The notes beneath the pieces were generated by a model. It searched no databases and had not been told where the DNA came from. It saw nothing but the letters and a program-made list of their open reading frames with translations. 64,000 nt of DNA from an uncultured Cellvibrionales bacterium (GTDB lineage: Bacteria; Pseudomonadota; Gammaproteobacteria; Pseudomonadales; Dasaniaceae). The position numbers and the translations under genes were made by a program. The DNA lies in assembly GCA_913019905.1 (NCBI GenBank), contig CAJVZD010000015.1, positions 1-64,000 of the forward strand. The letters run 5' to 3'. Of the stretch, positions 38,001 through 46,151 are shown piece after piece; position 1 is the first letter of the stretch; each line of letters starts with the position of its first letter.

Positions 38001-38352
38001 GAATCATCCTTTTTTGCATTGTTATGCAGAGGTATTGGGTAATAAACGCCTTGAAAATTTCAAACCGACGAGTATTCTATCAGTAACAGTAAATATCGCG
38101 TATTAACAGTAGCGAAATTTGACAAAATCTGGTATTTTCGGCGCCTTGATCTTGTCTGGTAATGATTTGAGGATAAGACTACTGCCAAAACCAATACTAA
38201 GCACCTGTCTGATGTACACCGAAACTTTGCGAATTTGCAAAAGCGCTGCTGTTGTTCGTTTTTGCAAGACGGTTTTACTAAACGTGTTCTTAGATAGATA
38301 GAATGAATTATGGCCGACCCTTTAAAATAGTTTTTACAAGTGAGATTTAGCA
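38001..38352. other. 352-bp divergent region between the aminotransferase and dksA
   Basis: Must hold promoters for both genes. A TTGACA occurs at 38119-38124 but has no -10 at a suitable distance, so no promoter is called. No RNA gene is recognised. The reverse-strand open frame over this stretch is low-complexity and has no family features. Confidence 0.5.
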
Positions 38353-38793
38353 ATGCCTACGAAAAAGCAAGCTGCGGCAAGCAATTTCAAAGACTTCACA
38401 CCCTATAAAGTCAAAAAGGGTGAGGAATACATGAACGAAAAACAGAAAGATCATTTTCGTGGAATGCTGCTGCAATGGAAATCAGAGTTAATGGAAGAAG
38501 TTGACCGGACCGTCAGCCACATGAAAGATGACGCGGCTAATTTCCCGGACCCAGCTGATCGCGCTACACAGGAAGAAGAATTTAGCCTGGAACTGCGAAC
38601 CCGTGATCGCGAACGAAAGCTAATCAAAAAAATCGACTCGACGCTTAATCTAATCGACGCCGACGATTATGGCTTTTGTGACGCCTGCGGTGTAGAAATA
38701 GGCATCCAACGATTAGAAGCACGGCCAACAGCGACGCAATGTATTGACTGTAAAACCCTCGACGAAATCAAAGAGCGACAGCAAGTAGGCTAA
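38353..38793 (+). CDS. dksA: RNA polymerase-binding transcription factor DksA
   Basis: DksA enters the secondary channel of RNA polymerase and, with ppGpp, represses rRNA promoters and activates amino-acid genes. The 146-residue protein has a coiled coil (about 30-105), with the acidic tip D66/D69 in FPDPADRA. The four-cysteine zinc finger is C109, C112, C130 and C133. Length and motifs match Pseudomonas DksA, and gluQ follows as expected. The rrn promoters at the window start, with GC-rich discriminators, are of the kind DksA acts on. Confidence 0.97.
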   Translation: MPTKKQAAASNFKDFTPYKVKKGEEYMNEKQKDHFRGMLLQWKSELMEEVDRTVSHMKDDAANFPDPADRATQEEEFSLELRTRDRERKLIKKIDSTLNLIDADDYGFCDACGVEIGIQRLEARPTATQCIDCKTLDEIKERQQVG

Positions 38794-38891
38794 TCGAGCT
38801 AGTTTGGCATGAACTGATTTCGACTGAAATGATATCGAAAAGATTTCAAATTCTAACAAGTCAAATCTGGAGCGCTTCGCAGGGAAATCCA

Positions 38892-38937
38892 ACGGAAGAA
38901 TAATTGCCGAACAGGCACCTACTCTTCCGTTTTTTTT
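38892..38937 (+). terminator. rho-independent terminator after dksA
   Basis: An 8-bp outer stem (ACGGAAGA at 38892-38899 with TCTTCCGT at 38923-38930) encloses a small inner GCC/GGC hairpin. It is followed by a run of eight T (38930-38937, the first shared with the stem). It lies about 100 bp after the dksA stop and 33 bp before the gluQ start. Confidence 0.88.
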
Positions 38938-38970
38938 GCCTGTCATCCCATATCACTTGACGGCCCACCA

Positions 38971-39969
38971 ATGATTCGCTCTTCTATTACGAACGACATC
39001 CAATCATCCACAAAAAACGTCAAGCAAGACCGCGATCACCCAAAGTCGGCTGCGCCACTCAATAAACACAATGCCAGACCTTACATAGGGAGATTCGCCC
39101 CCTCTCCTACCGGCCTACTCCACATTGGATCTTTAGTTGGTGCGCTAGCAAGCTACCTTGACGCCAAGGCCAACAATGGCCTATGGCGTGTGCGAATCGA
39201 AGATTTGGATCCCCCGCGAGAAATTACTGGTGCCGCGGATGCTATTTTGTTGAGCTTACAGAAACATGGACTTGATTGGGACGGCCCGATACTTTGGCAA
39301 AACCAGCGCCTCAGCGCTTATACGTCTGCTCTTTCGCAGCTGACATCAAACGATAGGGCTTTTTATTGCGATTGCTCGCGCTTGCAGATTCAAGAAAAAA
39401 ATGGCGTTCACTCGGGTTACTGCCAAGCTTCGAGAGAAAACAAACATGCCATTTCAGACACTCACGGCTTTGCGGTTCGTGCATTGATTGGAAATCAGAG
39501 CGTCCAGTTTAACGATCGAATTCAGGGTGAGTACAAACAAAATCTCACTACCGAGGTGGGCGATTTTGTCCTGCAACGGAAAGACGGTTTATTCGCATAC
39601 CAACTTGCTGTCGTTGTGGACGACGCTTTTCAGGGAATCACACACGTGGTACGCGGCTCTGATTTACTTGACTCGACACCCAGGCAAATCTTCCTACAGC
39701 GTTTACTTGGACTGCCGACACCCAGCTATTGTCACTTTCCTGTGATTGCAAACCAACAGCACCAAAAACTCAGCAAGCAAACTTTCGCCAAGGCAATATC
39801 AAATGACACGCCAGCTCAGAATATTCTCCAGGCACTCGCTTATTTAAGGCAACCACTGCCTCCCGCCAGCGTTTCACGGGATGTCGACGAACTGTTACTG
39901 TGGGCTAGCAAACATTGGTCGCTGGCATCAATTCCCCACCAACTCAATATCAAGGAATCCCCCTTTTAG
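38971..39969 (+). CDS. gluQ: glutamyl-Q tRNA(Asp) synthetase
   Basis: Paralogue of glutamyl-tRNA synthetase that attaches glutamate to queuosine in tRNA-Asp. The 332-residue protein has only the catalytic domain. HIGH is HIGS in APSPTGLLHIGSLVGAL (about 44-60); the zinc-site residues are CDCSR and GYC; the KMSKS-like motif is KLSKQ. The first 35 residues are a polar extension, so the true start could be slightly downstream, but no better ribosome site is seen. The order dksA-gluQ-cbrX-cbrA matches Pseudomonas. Confidence 0.94.
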   Translation: MIRSSITNDIQSSTKNVKQDRDHPKSAAPLNKHNARPYIGRFAPSPTGLLHIGSLVGALASYLDAKANNGLWRVRIEDLDPPREITGAADAILLSLQKHGLDWDGPILWQNQRLSAYTSALSQLTSNDRAFYCDCSRLQIQEKNGVHSGYCQASRENKHAISDTHGFAVRALIGNQSVQFNDRIQGEYKQNLTTEVGDFVLQRKDGLFAYQLAVVVDDAFQGITHVVRGSDLLDSTPRQIFLQRLLGLPTPSYCHFPVIANQQHQKLSKQTFAKAISNDTPAQNILQALAYLRQPLPPASVSRDVDELLLWASKHWSLASIPHQLNIKESPF

Positions 39970-40068
39970 GACGATCAACTGCTATTTCCTGCCCAACAAA
40001 TTGCAACTTATCTACAGCTTGCGTACCATCGGTGCACCAGGAAATTTAACAGCCCCAGTGATCGCTCT

Positions 40069-40245
40069 ATGCAAATCAACCCTACCGTACTGCTGTTCGT
40101 ATCGGTCATTTTTGTTTTCGCTCCGTCTATATACGAATGGGCAACGCATGGCGGAACAGCCTGGTACCGCCCTTACGAATTATGGCTGATCGTTATATTG
40201 TTTGTATTTTTGAACCAACGCCGCAAGAATTCCAAGCATGAGTAA
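40069..40245 (+). CDS. cbrX: CbrX, small membrane protein upstream of CbrA
   Basis: A 58-codon gene that starts MQINPTVLLFVSVIFVF and ends NQRRKNSKHE. Two hydrophobic segments (about 5-19 and 38-50) flank a short polar, aromatic loop (YEWATHGGTAWYRPY), and the C terminus is basic. Position immediately before cbrA, size and topology match the CbrX protein described in Pseudomonas, where the gene overlaps cbrA. Here it ends 8 bases before the cbrA start, and the two are surely cotranscribed. Its role is thought to be linked to CbrA expression or function; nothing more can be read from sequence. Confidence 0.85.
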   Translation: MQINPTVLLFVSVIFVFAPSIYEWATHGGTAWYRPYELWLIVILFVFLNQRRKNSKHE

Positions 40246-40253
40246 ATGTTAGG

Positions 40254-43200
40254 ATGAACTTTGAACTTCACCAGTTAATTTTAATAGGTAGCTTCTACTT
40301 CCTTTTTCTTTATGGCATTGCCTATGTGACTGAAAAGGGTTTAATCCCGGATAGCGTGGTGAACCACCCGGTAACTTACGTGTTATCGCTCGGTGTTTTC
40401 GCCAGTGCCTGGGCGATATATGGAGTCGTAGGGCTCGCCCGAGAAAACGGCTTCGGATTTCTCACTTATTATTTGGGCATAGCGAGTGTTTTTGTTTTTG
40501 CCTCATTTTTGTTATTGCCGATCCTCAGAATAAGCCGCATCTACATGCTCAGCTCACTGGCGGACCTACTGAGCTTTCGTTACCACTCGCAGCTTGCGGG
40601 GTCATTGGTGACGCTGTTTATGATTATGGCGGTTTGCCCATTATTGGCTTTACAAATTCAAGCGGTTGCAGACAGCTTACACATACTGACCTCTCAAACA
40701 GCTAGTTCTAGCAGCAACCCTATTCCACGCGACGAACTCGCGATTCTCTTCTGTATTGGTTTAGGAATTTTAACGCTGTCCTTTGGCTCAAGACACCTCA
40801 CTGCGCATCAACAGCATAAAGGCCTGGTGACTGCCATTGCATTTGAATCACTGGTAAAGGTTATCTGCATGATTGCGGTTGGTCTGACAGCAATTTTTGT
40901 CGTGTTTGACGGCTTTAGCGGGCTGGATAGCTGGCTGAATAGCCAGCCACAAACACTCGCAATATTAAACCACCCTGTCGCGGCGACCTCTTCCCGCTCA
41001 TATCTGCTCATTTTCTTTTCAGCAGCAGTGGCGATGCCCCATTTATTTCATATGATTTTTGCCGAAAACTCCAATATCAAAGCCATACGCACAGCTAGCT
41101 GGGGTGTGCCACTTTTTCTATTCTTGATGAGCCTTCCCGTTTTGCCCATTCTTTGGGCCGGACTAAAACTCAACACCACTATCCCCGCGGATTATTTTGC
41201 ACTGGCCATAGGTGTCGAACTCGACTCGACACTCCTAACCGTTTTGACGTTCATTGGCGGGCTATCGGCGGCGAGCGGAGTCATTATCGTCACCACCTTA
41301 GCACTCGCGTCGATGTGCCTAAAACATCTGGTATTGCCCGTGTACCGCCCGTCTGTCGAGCGAGACATTTATAGATGGATGCGATGGATTCGACGGCTGT
41401 TTATCATTTTTATCATTTTTGTCGGATATCTTTTTTTTCGCTATCTGACTCACAGAGAATCACTGTCTGATTTAGGCTTAACCGCGTTTATAGGAACCTT
41501 ACAGTTCTTTCCGGGAGTACTTGCTGCGCTCTATTGGCAACAAGCAAATCGTCTCGGTTTTATGTGTGGACTGATTGCGGGATTTTCCGTGTGGCTAGTG
41601 GCGTTATTTTTGCCTCTAATCACTTCTATCAATACCGAATTTATCGTCGAACTCTATTTTGGCATCAATTACATGGATCAATGGAGTGCGGTAACTATCG
41701 CATCTCTAGGCATCAATATTATTGTATTCGGAATGGTCTCTTTCTTTACTCCCTCTACTGACGACGAAACAGCGGCCGCACAAATGTGTTCACCGGATGA
41801 TCTCAATCGGCCGGCGCGTCGCATCCTAAGTGTAAAAAGTCCGGAGCAAATGAAGGAACAACTGTCTTTAACTTTGGGCGTTCGTACGGCTCAGCGAGAA
41901 GTGAATCGAGTATTAAAAGAACTCAGCATAAGCAACCAGGAAAGTAGACCTTTCCCTCTCAGACGCGTTCGAAATAGACTCGAGACAAATTTATCGGCAC
42001 TAATGGGACCGGCGGTGGCCAATCAAATGGTTAACCAATTACTACCATACGAATCCGCTACAAACAGTCATAGAGGCGAAGATATTAGCTTGATAGAGGT
42101 GCAATTAGAAAACCACAAAACCCACCTGACAGGTCTGGCTGCGGAGCTGGACAACCTGCGCCGGTACCACCGTCAAACCCTCCAACAATTACCCGTGGGA
42201 GTATGTTCGCTAGGACAGGATGGGGAAATTTTGATGTGGAATCAATCCATAGCCAAACTAACGAGTATAGAAACACATGATGTTACAGGCTCTTATTTAA
42301 ATACTCTGCCAGAACCATGGGGAACACTGCTAGAAGATTTTATAAACAGCCCCGAACCACACCTATATAAGAAAAGAGTTGAATTCGACGGCACTTACCG
42401 GTGGCTAAATCTGCACAAAACGATTATTTCCCAAATCGTTAACGAGAGCCAGGAGCAGGACACAAAAGCGAACAACATGATCAAAAATCGTGGCGGAAAC
42501 GAGCACAACAATAACGAGAGAGTCGTCGTCATGGAAGATGCCACGGAACTTCAATTATTGGAAAATGAGCTGTTACATAGCGAACGCCTTGCCTCGATAG
42601 GTAGACTGGCGGCTGGGGTCGCTCATGAAATTGGCAACCCGGTAACCGGAATTGCCTGCCTCGCGCAAAATTTACGTTACGATACAGACAACCCGGAAAG
42701 TCTCGCTACCGGCAAAGAAATATTGGTGCAAACCAATCGCGTAACTAAAATTGTCCAAACACTCGTTAACTTTGCCCATAGTGGCTCTGAAAGCACAAAC
42801 TATAGTCAGGATCTAGTCCATCTAAAACCCTGTATCGATGAGGCGATTCACTTGCTTTACCTCAACAAAGACGCCAGACACGTATTTTTTGACAATTTAT
42901 GCAATGAAGACTGTTATGCACTGGGAGACACCCAACGTCTCTTGCAAGTCTTCGTCAATTTACTGAGCAATGCTCGAGACGCCAGCCCATTGGACGGCAG
43001 AGTTACGGTCGAGTGCGTCACCCAATCAGAACATGTATTTATTCATGTTACCGATAGTGGCACTGGGATTAACGAGAAAATTCAAGATCAAATTTTTGAT
43101 CCATTTTTTACAACAAAAGAACCCGGCGAGGGTACTGGGTTAGGACTGTCCCTGGTTTATAGCATTATCAATGACCTTGGCGGTAGCATTAGCCTAGAGA

Positions 43201-43256
43201 GCCCAGCTGCCGAAAATCACGGCACCCGGTTCACGGTGAAATTAAAATGCCATTAG
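40254..43256 (+). CDS. cbrA: sensor histidine kinase CbrA with SLC5-type transporter domain
   Basis: Membrane sensor of the CbrAB system that balances carbon and nitrogen use. Of 1000 residues, about 1-500 form a sodium:solute symporter (SLC5/SSS) domain with 13 predicted helices. A linker domain of the STAC type follows (about 515-620), then a PAS domain (about 645-760, LPVGVCSLGQDGEILMWN). The HisKA domain has the phosphoacceptor His791 in AHEIGNP, and the HATPase has NLLSNARDA and GEGTGLGLSLV. Overall length is near that of P. aeruginosa CbrA. AGGA precedes the ATG. It is expected to phosphorylate CbrB, encoded 166 bases downstream. Confidence 0.95.
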   Translation: MNFELHQLILIGSFYFLFLYGIAYVTEKGLIPDSVVNHPVTYVLSLGVFASAWAIYGVVGLARENGFGFLTYYLGIASVFVFASFLLLPILRISRIYMLSSLADLLSFRYHSQLAGSLVTLFMIMAVCPLLALQIQAVADSLHILTSQTASSSSNPIPRDELAILFCIGLGILTLSFGSRHLTAHQQHKGLVTAIAFESLVKVICMIAVGLTAIFVVFDGFSGLDSWLNSQPQTLAILNHPVAATSSRSYLLIFFSAAVAMPHLFHMIFAENSNIKAIRTASWGVPLFLFLMSLPVLPILWAGLKLNTTIPADYFALAIGVELDSTLLTVLTFIGGLSAASGVIIVTTLALASMCLKHLVLPVYRPSVERDIYRWMRWIRRLFIIFIIFVGYLFFRYLTHRESLSDLGLTAFIGTLQFFPGVLAALYWQQANRLGFMCGLIAGFSVWLVALFLPLITSINTEFIVELYFGINYMDQWSAVTIASLGINIIVFGMVSFFTPSTDDETAAAQMCSPDDLNRPARRILSVKSPEQMKEQLSLTLGVRTAQREVNRVLKELSISNQESRPFPLRRVRNRLETNLSALMGPAVANQMVNQLLPYESATNSHRGEDISLIEVQLENHKTHLTGLAAELDNLRRYHRQTLQQLPVGVCSLGQDGEILMWNQSIAKLTSIETHDVTGSYLNTLPEPWGTLLEDFINSPEPHLYKKRVEFDGTYRWLNLHKTIISQIVNESQEQDTKANNMIKNRGGNEHNNNERVVVMEDATELQLLENELLHSERLASIGRLAAGVAHEIGNPVTGIACLAQNLRYDTDNPESLATGKEILVQTNRVTKIVQTLVNFAHSGSESTNYSQDLVHLKPCIDEAIHLLYLNKDARHVFFDNLCNEDCYALGDTQRLLQVFVNLLSNARDASPLDGRVTVECVTQSEHVFIHVTDSGTGINEKIQDQIFDPFFTTKEPGEGTGLGLSLVYSIINDLGGSISLESPAAENHGTRFTVKLKCH

Positions 43257-43422
43257 AAGATTTTCGATTTTCACGTTTTTAAAAGAGCCAGTAATTGGTA
43301 GAAAAACAAACACAGTAAATCTGATCATCACTGGTGGTAAAATTATGCTAGACAATGTATGTTACCTAGCTACCCATGCACAAACACGCAAATGCTCACA
43401 ATAAGCGGGAAGAACTAGTCAA

Positions 43423-44835
43423 ATGGAAAAAATTCTAATTGTCGAGGACGAAACCGTCATCCGCGCCGCCTTAAGAAAACTCTTAGAGCGCCACGAATAC
43501 GACATATGCGAAGCTGGCTCAGTCAAGCAAGCGGTTGAACAGTTTAATCTAAATACCTTTGATTTAATTATTAGTGATTTACGGTTACCGGGAGCACCGG
43601 GCACTGACTTGATCAAACAAGCTGGCGACGTCCCTGTTTTGATAATGACAAGTTACGCGAGTTTGCGCTCTGCCGTTGACTCGATGAAAAACGGCGCAGT
43701 CGACTACATCGCAAAACCCTTCGATCACGACGAGATGGTCAATGCCGTAGCGGCGATAATATCTAATCACTCACCCCAAAAATCAAATATCACTCGACCG
43801 AAAAATGCTAAACGAGGCATTCCGCAGCTCGGTGATATGATCGGCTCCTGCCCGTCGATAATGAAAATATATAATTACACAAGAAAGGTTGCTCCAACAG
43901 ATTCGACGGTACTGATTCACGGTGAAACCGGTACAGGCAAAGAATTAATCGCTAAAGCGATTCACGAGAAAAGCAGGCGTACCGACCAGCCGTTAATATC
44001 TGTTAATTGTGCGGCCATTCCCGAAACCCTAATAGAATCAGAATTGTTTGGATACGAAAAAGGGGCATTTACGGGCGCAAACAACAACCGTATGGGGTTG
44101 ATTGAAGCTGCTGACGGTGGGACACTATTCCTGGATGAAATTGGAGAATTACCCCTCGAAGCTCAAGCTCGATTGCTGCGATTTATCCAGGAGAAGGAAA
44201 TTCGTCGTATTGGCGCTGTCGACTCCCGCAAAGTCGATGTACGTCTTGTCTGTGCAACCCACCGCAATTTAAAAGCCCTTACAGAAGAAGGATTATTTCG
44301 CCAGGATCTTTACTACCGAATCAACGTTATTCAGCTGGTACTTCCGCCCCTTCGAGAAAGAGGCAAAGACATATTGGAGATCGCCGAAACCATTCTTGAA
44401 AAACAACGGCTTGAAAACAATAAATCCTCAATGACCTTTTCACCCAAGGCAATACAAGCCATTACAACTTATTCCTGGCCGGGGAATATTCGGGAACTTG
44501 AAAATGTTATTGAACGCTCCGTCATTCTTGCAGACGGCGATGTCATTGATAATGACCTGCTGGATATTGATCTCGAATTAGTCAACGTCACGCAAATACG
44601 AAACCGCAACGCCAATCCAATCGTTAACCGCATGAATGCTAGCGTACCTTTCGTCTCAGCAGATGAAAACGACGACCTTTCTCTCGAGGATTATTTTCAG
44701 CGTTTTGTTCTGGAACACCAAGATTCTATGAGTGAAACTGAACTCGCTAGAAAGCTGGGAGTGAGCCGGAAATGCCTTTGGGAACGTCGCCAACGCTTGG
44801 GTATACCCAGAAAGAAAACGGCAAAACCCGCTTAG
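43423..44835 (+). CDS. cbrB: NtrC-type response regulator CbrB
   Basis: Sigma-54-dependent activator of 470 residues. The receiver domain (1-120) has the phosphorylated aspartate D52 in LIISDLRLPG. The AAA+ domain has Walker A GETGTGKE, the sigma-54-contacting GAFTGA loop and LFLDEIGELPLEAQARLLR. A Fis-type helix-turn-helix ends the protein (SETELARKLGVSRKCLWERRQRLG). In Pseudomonas, CbrB activates the crcZ and crcY small RNA genes. Here two sigma-54 promoters with matching upstream half-sites lie directly downstream of cbrB and are its likely targets. Confidence 0.95.
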   Translation: MEKILIVEDETVIRAALRKLLERHEYDICEAGSVKQAVEQFNLNTFDLIISDLRLPGAPGTDLIKQAGDVPVLIMTSYASLRSAVDSMKNGAVDYIAKPFDHDEMVNAVAAIISNHSPQKSNITRPKNAKRGIPQLGDMIGSCPSIMKIYNYTRKVAPTDSTVLIHGETGTGKELIAKAIHEKSRRTDQPLISVNCAAIPETLIESELFGYEKGAFTGANNNRMGLIEAADGGTLFLDEIGELPLEAQARLLRFIQEKEIRRIGAVDSRKVDVRLVCATHRNLKALTEEGLFRQDLYYRINVIQLVLPPLRERGKDILEIAETILEKQRLENNKSSMTFSPKAIQAITTYSWPGNIRELENVIERSVILADGDVIDNDLLDIDLELVNVTQIRNRNANPIVNRMNASVPFVSADENDDLSLEDYFQRFVLEHQDSMSETELARKLGVSRKCLWERRQRLGIPRKKTAKPA

Positions 44836-45013
44836 ATTCGTGCCCTCGCTAGCTGTGTAATGGCGCAAGCATCCTCAACGCTTATGAGCAATAAACCGAT
44901 CCCCGCCATTCGCATGTCTTTCGAATGGCAAATATTGGCTATAATCTTTTCTCCTATATCTTTAGTCATTAATCGAAAAACCTTATAAAACCACCACAAC
45001 TCGAATTCATAGC

Positions 45014-45061
45014 GTTACCCATGTTGCAAGACAGTAACAAGCAACGAGTCAGACCGTAACA
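45014..45061. promoter_or_regulatory. CbrB-type upstream activator array, copy 1
   Basis: Half-sites GTTAC (45014-45018), GTAACA (45034-45039) and GTAACA (45056-45061). The first two form an inverted pair separated by 15 bases, and the third follows after 16 bases. The end of the array is 73 bp before the -24 GG of the promoter at 45134. GTTAC/GTAAC palindromes are, from memory, the reported CbrB recognition type in Pseudomonas. Confidence 0.7.
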
Positions 45062-45133
45062 AAGCTGGGTACCGTCGACAGAAATGAAGAACGAAAAATA
45101 CATAAGCCATTGATTATAAAGAACTTTAATTTC

Positions 45134-45149
45134 TGGCACGCTAAATGCT
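45134..45149 (+). promoter_or_regulatory. sigma-54 promoter, copy 1
   Basis: TGGCACG-CTAA-ATGCT matches the sigma-54 consensus TGGCACG-N4-TTGCW at all but one base. It has the exact GG (45135-45136), N10, GC (45147-45148) spacing. The predicted start is near 45160, at the beginning of an A-rich RNA. Confidence 0.85.
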
Positions 45150-45159
45150 ATATAGAATC

Positions 45160-45300
45160 ATAATAAAAATAATAGATAAAAATAATAGCGTAATCGAATA
45201 ATAATAATAGATATAAAGAGACCTGGATGGGGAAGAGAAATCTTCCTTCATCGATTTATTTAATACCCTCGCTCCAACCTCCTACACAGCATTAGACAAT
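45160..45300 (+). ncRNA. CrcZ-like Hfq/Crc-sequestering small RNA, copy 1 (3' end unknown)
   Basis: Predicted to start near 45160 from the sigma-54 promoter. The first 55 nt contain several AAnAAnAA-type motifs (such as AATAAAAA, AAAAATAA and AATAATAA), the class bound by Hfq with Crc. Next is GAGACCTGGATGGGG (45218-45232), overlapping a hairpin (GGAAGA-GAAA-TCTTCC inside GATG/CATC). Then CCTCCTACA (45278-45286) and ATTAGACAAT (45291-45300) follow, both also present in copy 2. Location between cbrB and pcnB matches crcZ of Pseudomonas. No clear terminator is seen, so the RNA could extend further; 45300 is only the end of the conserved part. Confidence 0.75.
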
Positions 45301-45670
45301 ACGATACTCTCGAAAACCTTAATCACTACGTCGTTAATTAGCCCGACCGGTAATTCGTAAATTCTCGATATAACTATCCACGGACTGCAGTTCAGGACCA
45401 GTAATTCAGGGCCAGCAATCCGCGAATAAAGTACCGCGGAAAACCCATCGTAGCGCGTATCGCACAAGCCTATTTGTCTTCGCTAAAATTAGTCGCTCGA
45501 AAAAGATCAACTGCAAAGCTTTCCATCAGCTCTCGGGCACGGAGGCAAGAACCGACACACCAACACCCTCCAACACCCGAAAGTGCTCCAGCTGGGATAT
45601 CACTTTCACTTCCTAAACTCACTATTATCATCGCCATAAGTTTTAACAAACAAAAATCGAGATATTTCTT

Positions 45671-45718
45671 GTTACCTCGCATGTCATCTCGTAACGCACA
45701 TGGGGAGATAATGTAACA
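45671..45718. promoter_or_regulatory. CbrB-type upstream activator array, copy 2
   Basis: Half-sites GTTAC (45671-45675), GTAACG (45691-45696) and GTAACA (45713-45718) repeat copy 1 with the same gaps of 15 and 16 bases. The distance from the array end to the promoter -24 element is also the same as in copy 1. Every half-site is offset from copy 1 by 657 bp. Confidence 0.7.
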
Positions 45719-45790
45719 AAGCGGCTAATTTCGAACTTTTAAATTATCGGCCATTTCTATAAGTTATTGTTATATCAAGGAAAAAATAAT

Positions 45791-45806
45791 TGGCACGATA
45801 GATGCT
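45791..45806 (+). promoter_or_regulatory. sigma-54 promoter, copy 2
   Basis: TGGCACG-ATAG-ATGCT with GG at 45792-45793, N10 and GC at 45804-45805. The hexamers are identical to copy 1 and only the N4 differs. The predicted start is near 45817. Confidence 0.85.
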
Positions 45807-45816
45807 ATACCTAACT

Positions 45817-45989
45817 CGATAATAATAATAACTATACAATAATAAAAAAAGATATTGAGACCTGGATGGGGGAAAACTATGTTTTCCCTGCATCATTCTC
45901 ACAACGTCGCTCCCACAATATTATTCCCACAATTTAGTTGAAAATACACCGCCATAAAAACACCCCGCCACCTCCTACAATTAGACAAT
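45817..45989 (+). ncRNA. CrcZ-like Hfq/Crc-sequestering small RNA, copy 2 (3' end unknown)
   Basis: Begins near 45817 with overlapping AATAATAA and AATAAAAA motifs. GAGACCTGGATGGGG follows at 45857-45871, identical to copy 1. The hairpin that follows has a different stem (GGGAAAAC-TAT-GTTTTCCC) but the same GATG/CATC closing pairs. CCTCCTACA (45971-45979) and ATTAGACAAT (45980-45989) follow. A weak AGATAA/TTATCT hairpin at 46045-46063 is the only terminator candidate, so read-through into pcnB is possible. Confidence 0.75.
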
Positions 45990-46105
45990 CATTGCCGGTA
46001 AGAAGCGTATTGATAGCTGTAAATTTCAGTTAACATCCTTCCTTAGATAAGATTGTATTATCTGTGTTATTATCCCCACTTTTACTTGGAAATTGAATTT
46101 TAATC

Positions 46106-46135
46106 CATGCACCCACCTATCATGCACCCACCTAT
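46106..46135 (+). repeat. 15-bp perfect tandem duplication before pcnB
   Basis: CATGCACCCACCTAT occurs twice without a gap (46106-46120 and 46121-46135). Because the unit is a multiple of three it keeps one reading frame open, that of the leader peptide at 46107. Confidence 0.9.
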
Positions 46136-46151
46136 GTTGTTACCTTCATGA
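46107..46151 (+). CDS. putative 14-residue pcnB leader peptide
   Basis: An ATG at 46107 opens a frame encoding MHPPIMHPPMLLPS. Its TGA stop (46149-46151) overlaps the pcnB ATG (46148-46150) as ATGA. The pcnB start has no Shine-Dalgarno of its own, so translation of this short frame could feed pcnB by coupling. The two Pro-Pro pairs might slow ribosomes. There is no direct proof that it is translated; the best ribosome-site candidate is a weak GGA about 15 bases upstream of the ATG. Confidence 0.4.
   Translation: MHPPIMHPPMLLPS

Larger units (their letters stand above)
44836..46106. other. 1.27-kb non-coding cbrB-pcnB intergenic region
   Basis: No convincing protein gene; short open frames on both strands lack family features. 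The stretch holds two copies of an activator array, sigma-54 promoter and small-RNA module (listed separately), offset by 657 bp. Bases 44836-45010 and about 45301-45660 show nothing further that I can support. Confidence 0.75.

Noticed and set aside
38119-38147. TTGACA upstream of dksA as a sigma-70 promoter
   Set aside because: No -10-like hexamer at 16-18 bp downstream.
38060-38353. Reverse open frame of 97 codons upstream of dksA
   Set aside because: It occupies the dksA leader/promoter region, with no domain and no codon pattern like its neighbours.
45161-45210. AT-rich ATAATA stretches as a simple microsatellite
   Set aside because: The same pattern recurs right after a second sigma-54 promoter and contains AAnAAnAA motifs, so a functional Hfq/Crc-binding RNA explains it better.
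45470-45682. Reverse open frame of 70 codons between the two sRNA modules
   Set aside because: No recognisable domain and no promoter or ribosome site; it reaches into the copy 2 activator array. Kept as non-coding, though translation data could change this.
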